Of a stretch of DNA of 12,277 bases, positions 7,431 through 12,277 are shown in pieces; within the stretch, counting starts at the first letter, position 1, and every line of letters begins with the position of its first letter. Where the stretch lies: contig CAJUDC010000077.1 in NCBI GenBank assembly GCA_910584955.1, positions 1-12,277 on the forward strand. The letters are read 5' to 3'. Both the position numbers and the translations under genes were made by a program. The notes under the pieces were generated by a model. It saw only the letters and a program-made list of their open reading frames with translations, was not told the origin of the DNA and searched no databases. Origin of the DNA: an uncultured Paraprevotella sp. (GTDB taxonomy: Bacteria; Bacteroidota; Bacteroidia; Bacteroidales; Bacteroidaceae).

Positions 7431-7462
7431 CAAAGGTAACTAAAAAGCCTCTACTATCCCAA
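7431..7462 (-). promoter_or_regulatory. rlmN: Bacteroidetes-type promoter of the rlmN operon
   Basis: On the minus strand there is a -33-like TTG (7460-7462), a 21-bp spacer, and the -7 box TACCTTTG (7431-7438), an exact TAnnTTTG match. Transcription would start some 5-8 bp further on, at about 7423-7427, leaving a leader of roughly 15 nt before the ATG at 7409. This is the best promoter in the window and probably drives rlmN, the DUF4837 gene, pdxA and the membrane protein gene. Confidence 0.7.
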
Positions 7463-7578
7463 CCTTGCCCGCCTTTATTCTTCATTTATTTGACGAAAGC
7501 CGAAAAGAGCCGACCGCCCGAAAACAAAATATCATACCGGAAGCGGATTCTTCACACCAAGTCATGACGGACAAACAT

Positions 7579-7624
7579 CACGGTTTGGTTTGCACAGAAC
7601 AAGACCGGATTTGCACAAACCGTG
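7579..7624. repeat. Nested inverted and direct repeats, possible operator
   Basis: CACGGTTTG (7579-7587) and its exact reverse complement CAAACCGTG (7616-7624) flank a 28-bp spacer. An 8-bp direct repeat TTTGCACA occurs at 7589-7596 and 7610-7617, 21 bp apart, i.e. two helical turns on the same DNA face. There is no T-run after the second arm and both neighbouring genes point away, so a terminator is unlikely. The phasing suits a DNA-binding protein about 90-130 bp upstream of the rightward promoter. Function is inferred. Confidence 0.45.
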
Positions 7625-7707
7625 CCGTGAAGTGAAACTTTTCCGCGCCCTACCGGTTTTTCAGAAGGAATATACCGTTTTTTTACTTTTCGCAACGTTT
7701 TTTTTGT

Positions 7708-7715
7708 TATGTTTG
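7708..7715 (+). promoter_or_regulatory. Putative -7 box for the fusion gene and MFS permease
   Basis: TATGTTTG matches TAnnTTTG exactly and lies 39 bp before the ATG at 7755, giving a leader of about 30 nt. Upstream is a T-rich tract (7679-7706), but no clean -33 TTTG at the usual spacing, so the promoter may need an activator. The repeats at 7579-7624 are candidates for its binding site. Confidence 0.5.
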
Positions 7716-7754
7716 TACGCATCTTTTCAAATGTAGAACATCAAATCACATACC

Positions 7755-10700
7755 ATGCAGCAACGAACAGACTGTTTTATACCCTTAGGCGACGAAACGC
7801 AGACAGGACAGACGCTTCGCGAACTACGTACCGATCCGCATGTAAACCGCATTTTCCTGATCGGCACTTCCGGCAAGACGGAAGCCGGTGCAGAGACCGG
7901 CGATATTTTACACACAGATTTTCTTTTCAGCACACAGACCCTGCGTCTGATGGCGGAACACTGCCAATCCGAATACCTGCTTTTCTATACCAAGACTTCT
8001 CCGCTCAAACTGGGTTATCAGGCACTGAACCGCCTGCTTGGCGTAGCAAAAGACACGGGGGCCTCCCTGATATATACCGACCATTACATAGTGACACCGG
8101 ACGGAGAGCGGAAAAAGAATCCGGTGATCGACTACCAGCGGGGCAGCCTACGCGATGATTTCTGTTTCGGATCGTTACTGCTGTTCCGCAGCGCCGACCT
8201 GAAAGCCTATTTCGACCGACAGGAGGAAATACCCGCTTACCGGTATGCCGGACTGTACGACCTCCGGTTGTTTCTGAGCCGGACGGGCACCCCGTTTCAT
8301 CTGAACGAATACCTGTACACGGAAATCGAAAACGACACGCGCAAGAGCGGTGAAAAAAATTTCGATTACGTGGACCCGAAGAACCGGGAGGTACAGCTCG
8401 AAATGGAACAGGCCTGTACGGAGCATCTGAAAGCCATCGACGCCTGGCTGGCACCCGACGAATACAATGAAATACGGTTCGATGCGGAAGATTTTCCGGT
8501 GGAGGCATCGGTTGTCATCCCCGTACGCAACCGGGTGCGCACCATCGAAGACGCCATCCGCAGCGTGCTGACACAACAGACCCGATTCCCCTTCAACCTG
8601 ATCATCGTGGATAACGGATCCACCGACGGCACCGGCGAGGCCATCCAACGCAACACGGACGACACACGCGTGATTCATCTAATACCGGAACGCGACGATC
8701 TGGGCATCGGAGGGTGCTGGAATCTGGCCGTTCATCATCCGCAATGCGGACGCTTCGCCGTACAGTTGGATTCGGACGATCTGTACAGTTCCCCACACAC
8801 CCTGCAAACCATCGTCGACGCCTTCTACAGCCAACGGGCCGCCATGGTTATCGGTTCTTATCGCATGACGGACTTTGCATTGAACACATTGCCTCCCGGA
8901 CTTATCGACCACAAGGAATGGACGCCCGACAACGGACGCAACAACGCCCTGCGCATCAACGGACTGGGAGCGCCCCGCGCTTTCTTCACCCCCTTGCTGC
9001 GCCGGTGGCAGGTGCCCAATACCAGCTATGGCGAGGACTATGCCCTGGGGCTTTGTTTCTCGCGCCGTTACCGCATCGGGCGCATCTATGACGAACTGTA
9101 TTTGTGCCGGCGCTGGGAGGGGAATTCGGATGCTGCTCTGAGCATTGAACGGGTCAACGAAAACAACGTGTACAAAGACCGGTTACGCAGCATAGAAATC
9201 CAGGCCCGGCAGATGCTGAACCGACAATGGAAACACGAAACGGACAGCGAAGAGGTACAGGCATTCTTCAACCGGCAGTTGCAAGAATGGGAAGAGGCGG
9301 AGCGCCGTTATCGGGAACTGGCAAATGTGCAGACGCGCGAACTGGCCGTCGGCGACCACAGACTGCAAGTGCAATACAATCCGGCCCGTATGGTATCGAC
9401 CGGTGCCCGAATAGATGCCCGAAGCATCGGACAACGACCGTGTTTCCTCTGCGACCATAACCGGCCCGAGACGCAACAGGCGCTCCCGGTGGCCGGACAT
9501 TACCAGATACTGGTGAATCCTTACCCCATCCTCCCGGAACACTTCACCCTCCCCACCCGTCGGCATCAACCGCAATCCATAGCCGACCATTTCAACACGC
9601 TGCGCCGTCTGGCGTGGCAAATACCGGACCGTCTGTTCTTCTACAACGGACCGGTATGCGGGGCATCCGCTCCCGATCACATGCACCTGCAAGCCGGTTC
9701 CCGAGGAATTGTCCCGCTGGAACGCGACTGGAAATCGTATGAAAACACGCTCGAAAAACTGTATCCGCTCTCGCCGGACCAGAAAGTGGCCGTAGAAGAA
9801 GTCTTCAACCGGCAGCCCACCTGCGGCCTTTATCTGCTCACCGATTATGCGTGTCCGGCCTTCGTCATCCGCACGCTTCCGACCGAACACAACTGTCTGC
9901 TGTTTCAGAAACTATATCAGGCTCTTCCTTTACATAAGGACGAGAACGAGCCCCGCATGAATATCCTGTGCTGGCGTCAGTCCTGTAGCGGAGGAGAAGA
10001 CGAACTGGTGATCGTGGTGTTCCCGCGCAGCCGGCACCGCCCGGCCTGTTATGAGGCTACCGGCGACAAGCAGATGTTAATCAGCCCGGGAGCGCTCGAC
10101 ATGGGAGGATTGCTTATTACTCCGCGACAAGAGGATTTCGAACGGCTCACGGCCGAACAGGCCGCCGGCATATTACGGGAAGTCACGCTGAGCAAAGACG
10201 ATCTGGTTCCCGTCATCCAACAAATAAAGGAAATCGAGCCTGACCGTACACCGGACGCACAACCGTCCGAAACGACAGAAACCATACAGCAAAGCGCCCG
10301 TGAGCCGGAAGTCAGCGTAGGCATCATGAGCCGCCAGCGCCTGCGCTTCTCGCTCAATGCGGACTATGCGGCCAAAGGATCGGTCATCCGTGGCGAACAG
10401 ACGGTGGAATGCAGCGAAGGCGGTATCCTGTGGAACGGGAACCTGTATCGGGAACTCACCTTCACACCGCAGGAGGAGCATGCGTCGTTCTCGCTCTACG
10501 ACGTCACGATCGGCATCAAATTCCACTGGGAACGGAAAGAGACACAAATATTCAGCGGCACATTGAAACTGGTGGTGGAAGAAGAGAAGATCACCGCTAT
10601 CAACCTGCTGCCGGTGGAAGACTACCTCATCAGCGTCATTTCCAGCGAGATGAGCGCTTCCTGCTCACTGGAGTTCCTCAAAGCATCGGCTGTCATAAGC

Positions 10701-11627
10701 CGGAGCTGGCTTTACGCACAGATGGAAAAACGCCGGCGTATGGACGAAAACCATCACGGTTTCTTCTCGTTTGTGAAAACGGACACGGAATTCATCCGCT
10801 GGTACGACCGGGAGGATCACAGCATCTTCGACGTATGTGCCGATGACCATTGCCAGCGCTATCAGGGGATCACCCGGGCCTGCAAAGAAGAAGTGGTGAG
10901 TGCCGTAAAAGCCACCCGAGGGCAGATTCTGACGTACGACGGTGAAGTCTGCGACGCCCGTTTCTCCAAATGTTGCGGCGGCCTGACGGAAGAATTCGAA
11001 TACGCATGGGAAAACAAACATGTCCCCTACCTGACCTCCATACGCGACATCGCCCCGGACCGGACCGGAGAGGAACATCCCGCCCTACCCGATTTACGGG
11101 ACGAAGCGGAAGCCGACCGCTGGATACGCAGCAATCCTCCCTCGTTCTGCCATACGTCCGACAAGAATATCCTGAACCAGGTGCTCAACGATTATGATCA
11201 GGAGACGACCGATTTTTACCGTTGGAAGGTGGAATATACGCAGGCCGAACTGGCCGCCTTGATCCACGAACGGCTGAAAGCCGATTACGGTGACATCCTG
11301 GATCTGATACCGATAGAACGCGGTCCCGGCGGCCATCTGAGCAAACTGAAAATAGTAGGCAGCATGAAAACGCTCATTATCGGTAAAGAACTGGAGATCC
11401 GGCGCACGCTGAGCCATACGCACTTGTTCAGTTCGGCTTTTGTCGTAGACAAAGAAGACGTCAGGGACGGCGTGCCGCAACGTTTCGTGCTAACCGGTGC
11501 CGGATGGGGACACGGCGTAGGCATGTGTCAGATCGGTGCCGCCGTAATGGGAGCCAAAGGATATACTTACAAGGAGATCCTGCACCACTATTATCATGAG
11601 ACAAAGATCGAACAAGCGTATCAATAA
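7755..11627 (+). CDS. Multidomain fusion: GT-A-like / GT2 glycosyltransferase / DUF4922 (GalT-HIT-like) / SpoIID-LytB
   Basis: The 1290-residue protein has no signal peptide or membrane segment, so it should be cytoplasmic. Residues 1-230 look like a worn GT-A domain: CFIP at 7-10, LIYTDHY at 105-111 and SLRDDFCFGS at 131-140, without a DxD. Residues 250-460 form a complete GT2 domain: SVVIPVRNR (252-260), VDNGSTDGT (285-293), metal-binding DSDD (339-342), GEDYA (426-430) and RRW (452-454). Residues 500-525 are a charged helix. Residues 530-820 are a GalT/Ap4A-phosphorylase-like DUF4922 unit with zinc ligands C563, C566, H604 and H642, nucleophile H644 and Q646 (HMHLQ). Residues 850-1290 are a SpoIID/LytB lytic transglycosylase: LPVEDYLISVISSEM with presumed catalytic E965, ATRGQILTYDG (1053-1063) and GWGHGVGMCQIGA (1250-1262). 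The continuous frame and the intact motifs in three domains argue against a sequencing fusion. The overall reaction is unknown; sugar transfer or recycling on peptidoglycan-derived glycans is inferred. Confidence 0.93.
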   Translation: MQQRTDCFIPLGDETQTGQTLRELRTDPHVNRIFLIGTSGKTEAGAETGDILHTDFLFSTQTLRLMAEHCQSEYLLFYTKTSPLKLGYQALNRLLGVAKDTGASLIYTDHYIVTPDGERKKNPVIDYQRGSLRDDFCFGSLLLFRSADLKAYFDRQEEIPAYRYAGLYDLRLFLSRTGTPFHLNEYLYTEIENDTRKSGEKNFDYVDPKNREVQLEMEQACTEHLKAIDAWLAPDEYNEIRFDAEDFPVEASVVIPVRNRVRTIEDAIRSVLTQQTRFPFNLIIVDNGSTDGTGEAIQRNTDDTRVIHLIPERDDLGIGGCWNLAVHHPQCGRFAVQLDSDDLYSSPHTLQTIVDAFYSQRAAMVIGSYRMTDFALNTLPPGLIDHKEWTPDNGRNNALRINGLGAPRAFFTPLLRRWQVPNTSYGEDYALGLCFSRRYRIGRIYDELYLCRRWEGNSDAALSIERVNENNVYKDRLRSIEIQARQMLNRQWKHETDSEEVQAFFNRQLQEWEEAERRYRELANVQTRELAVGDHRLQVQYNPARMVSTGARIDARSIGQRPCFLCDHNRPETQQALPVAGHYQILVNPYPILPEHFTLPTRRHQPQSIADHFNTLRRLAWQIPDRLFFYNGPVCGASAPDHMHLQAGSRGIVPLERDWKSYENTLEKLYPLSPDQKVAVEEVFNRQPTCGLYLLTDYACPAFVIRTLPTEHNCLLFQKLYQALPLHKDENEPRMNILCWRQSCSGGEDELVIVVFPRSRHRPACYEATGDKQMLISPGALDMGGLLITPRQEDFERLTAEQAAGILREVTLSKDDLVPVIQQIKEIEPDRTPDAQPSETTETIQQSAREPEVSVGIMSRQRLRFSLNADYAAKGSVIRGEQTVECSEGGILWNGNLYRELTFTPQEEHASFSLYDVTIGIKFHWERKETQIFSGTLKLVVEEEKITAINLLPVEDYLISVISSEMSASCSLEFLKASAVISRSWLYAQMEKRRRMDENHHGFFSFVKTDTEFIRWYDREDHSIFDVCADDHCQRYQGITRACKEEVVSAVKATRGQILTYDGEVCDARFSKCCGGLTEEFEYAWENKHVPYLTSIRDIAPDRTGEEHPALPDLRDEAEADRWIRSNPPSFCHTSDKNILNQVLNDYDQETTDFYRWKVEYTQAELAALIHERLKADYGDILDLIPIERGPGGHLSKLKIVGSMKTLIIGKELEIRRTLSHTHLFSSAFVVDKEDVRDGVPQRFVLTGAGWGHGVGMCQIGAAVMGAKGYTYKEILHHYYHETKIEQAYQ

Positions 11628-11645
11628 GACTTCATTATCCTCGCT

Positions 11646-12277
11646 ATGTATACAAAAAAAGAACTCAACCGCTCCCGGACAAGACGTTCTCCGTGGGCAT
11701 GGATCCCGACACTTTACTTTGCCGAGGCGATTCCCTACGTAGCCGTCATGTCGATCTCGGTGTTGATGTACAAGCGCTTGGGCATCTCTAACGGAGATAT
11801 AGCCTTTTACACCAGCTGGCTGTACCTGCCGTGGGTGATCAAACCCTTCTGGAGTCCGCTCATCGACCTGCTGAAGACCAAACGTTGGTGGACCATTGCC
11901 ATGGAATTGCTGATCGGCAGTTCACTGGCCTGTGTAGCCTGGACATTGCCGGGCAGCCATTTTTTCCGTATGTCACTGGCCTTTTTCTGGCTGATGGCGT
12001 TCAGCAGCGCCACACACGACATCGCAGCCGACGGTTACTACATGCAGGAACTTAATCCGCACGAACAGTCCCTTTACGTCGGTATCCGAAGTACGTTCTA
12101 CCGGCTGGGCACCATCATCGGACAGGGGGCTTTGGTGATGCTGGCCGGCGAACTGGAAGTGTTTACACGGCGGGTAGCCTATTCGTGGAGCATCACCTTC
12201 TATGTACTGGCTGCCCTATTCTTTCTGTTCACCGTGTACCACCGGTTTATCCTGCCTCACCCCGTACAAGATGCGCC
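11646..12277 (+). CDS. AmpG-like MFS permease (3' part outside window)
   Basis: This is an inner-membrane major facilitator; 210 residues are visible and the gene runs off the right edge. A basic N-terminus (KKELNRSRTRR) precedes hydrophobic segments at about 17-40, 52-75, 83-100, 107-125, 150-168 and 181-203. The first half thus supplies about six helices, as in a 12- to 14-helix transporter. The region SATHDIAADGYYMQELNP (121-138), followed by YVGIRSTFYRLG, resembles the AmpG signature near its fourth and fifth helices. AmpG imports GlcNAc-anhydroMurNAc peptides for cell-wall recycling. The resemblance is moderate and other sugar or siderophore MFS carriers are possible; the missing half would help decide. 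It begins 18 bp after the fusion gene with no terminator between them, so the two are probably co-transcribed. No strong Shine-Dalgarno sequence is seen, which is normal in this phylum. Confidence 0.85.
   Translation, partial: MYTKKELNRSRTRRSPWAWIPTLYFAEAIPYVAVMSISVLMYKRLGISNGDIAFYTSWLYLPWVIKPFWSPLIDLLKTKRWWTIAMELLIGSSLACVAWTLPGSHFFRMSLAFFWLMAFSSATHDIAADGYYMQELNPHEQSLYVGIRSTFYRLGTIIGQGALVMLAGELEVFTRRVAYSWSITFYVLAALFFLFTVYHRFILPHPVQDA

Larger units (their letters stand above)
7410..7754. other. Divergent intergenic control region
   Basis: This 345-bp region holds no gene. It separates rlmN (leftward) from the 1290-residue fusion gene (rightward). It contains a promoter for each direction (7431-7462 minus; 7708-7715 plus) and, between them, a nested inverted and direct repeat at 7579-7624. 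The stretch 7660-7715 is markedly T-rich. The short open frames in it have no support. Confidence 0.8.

Noticed and set aside
7579..7624. Inverted repeat as a transcription terminator
   Set aside because: It lies between two genes that point away from it, has a 28-nt loop and no following T-run.

Overview
The window looks like chromosome of a member of the Bacteroidales (Bacteroides, Parabacteroides or a relative; I cannot fix the genus). The reasons are Bacteroidota-restricted families (DUF4837 lipoprotein, DUF4922 fusion, Bacteroidota-type LptE), promoters of the Bacteroidetes form TAnnTTTG rather than TATAAT, weak Shine-Dalgarno sequences and moderate GC. There is no sign of a phage, insertion sequence, CRISPR array, tRNA or rRNA.

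Layout: two divergent transcription units share a 345-bp control region (about 7410-7754). Leftward (minus strand), in order of transcription: rlmN, a DUF4837 lipoprotein, pdxA and a YbhN/UPF0104-type membrane protein. After a 103-bp gap with its own promoter come a receiver-less sigma-54 activator, lptE, a small TPR-like protein and secG. This unit ends at a strong intrinsic terminator (119-158). Genes within each block overlap or lie within 20 bp of each other. The second block joins a transcription regulator to two cell-envelope export functions: LPS assembly (LptE) and the Sec translocon (SecG).

Rightward (plus strand): a 1290-residue multidomain protein followed 18 bp later by an AmpG-like MFS permease that runs off the window end. 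The large protein carries a degenerate GT-A-like segment, a full GT2 glycosyltransferase, a GalT/HIT-like nucleotidyltransferase domain (DUF4922) with every metal and catalytic residue visible, and a SpoIID/LytB lytic transglycosylase domain. It has no signal peptide or membrane segment, so it should be cytoplasmic, which is unexpected for a SpoIID domain. With an AmpG-like importer next to it, the best hypothesis is a cytoplasmic machine that processes or re-uses imported cell-wall sugars. That function is inferred and not shown by the sequence.

Two start codons need correcting. The longest frames of rlmN and of the sigma-54 gene both begin at a TTG that is the last three bases of a TAnnTTTG promoter box, so the internal ATG starts at 7409 and 3073 are preferred.
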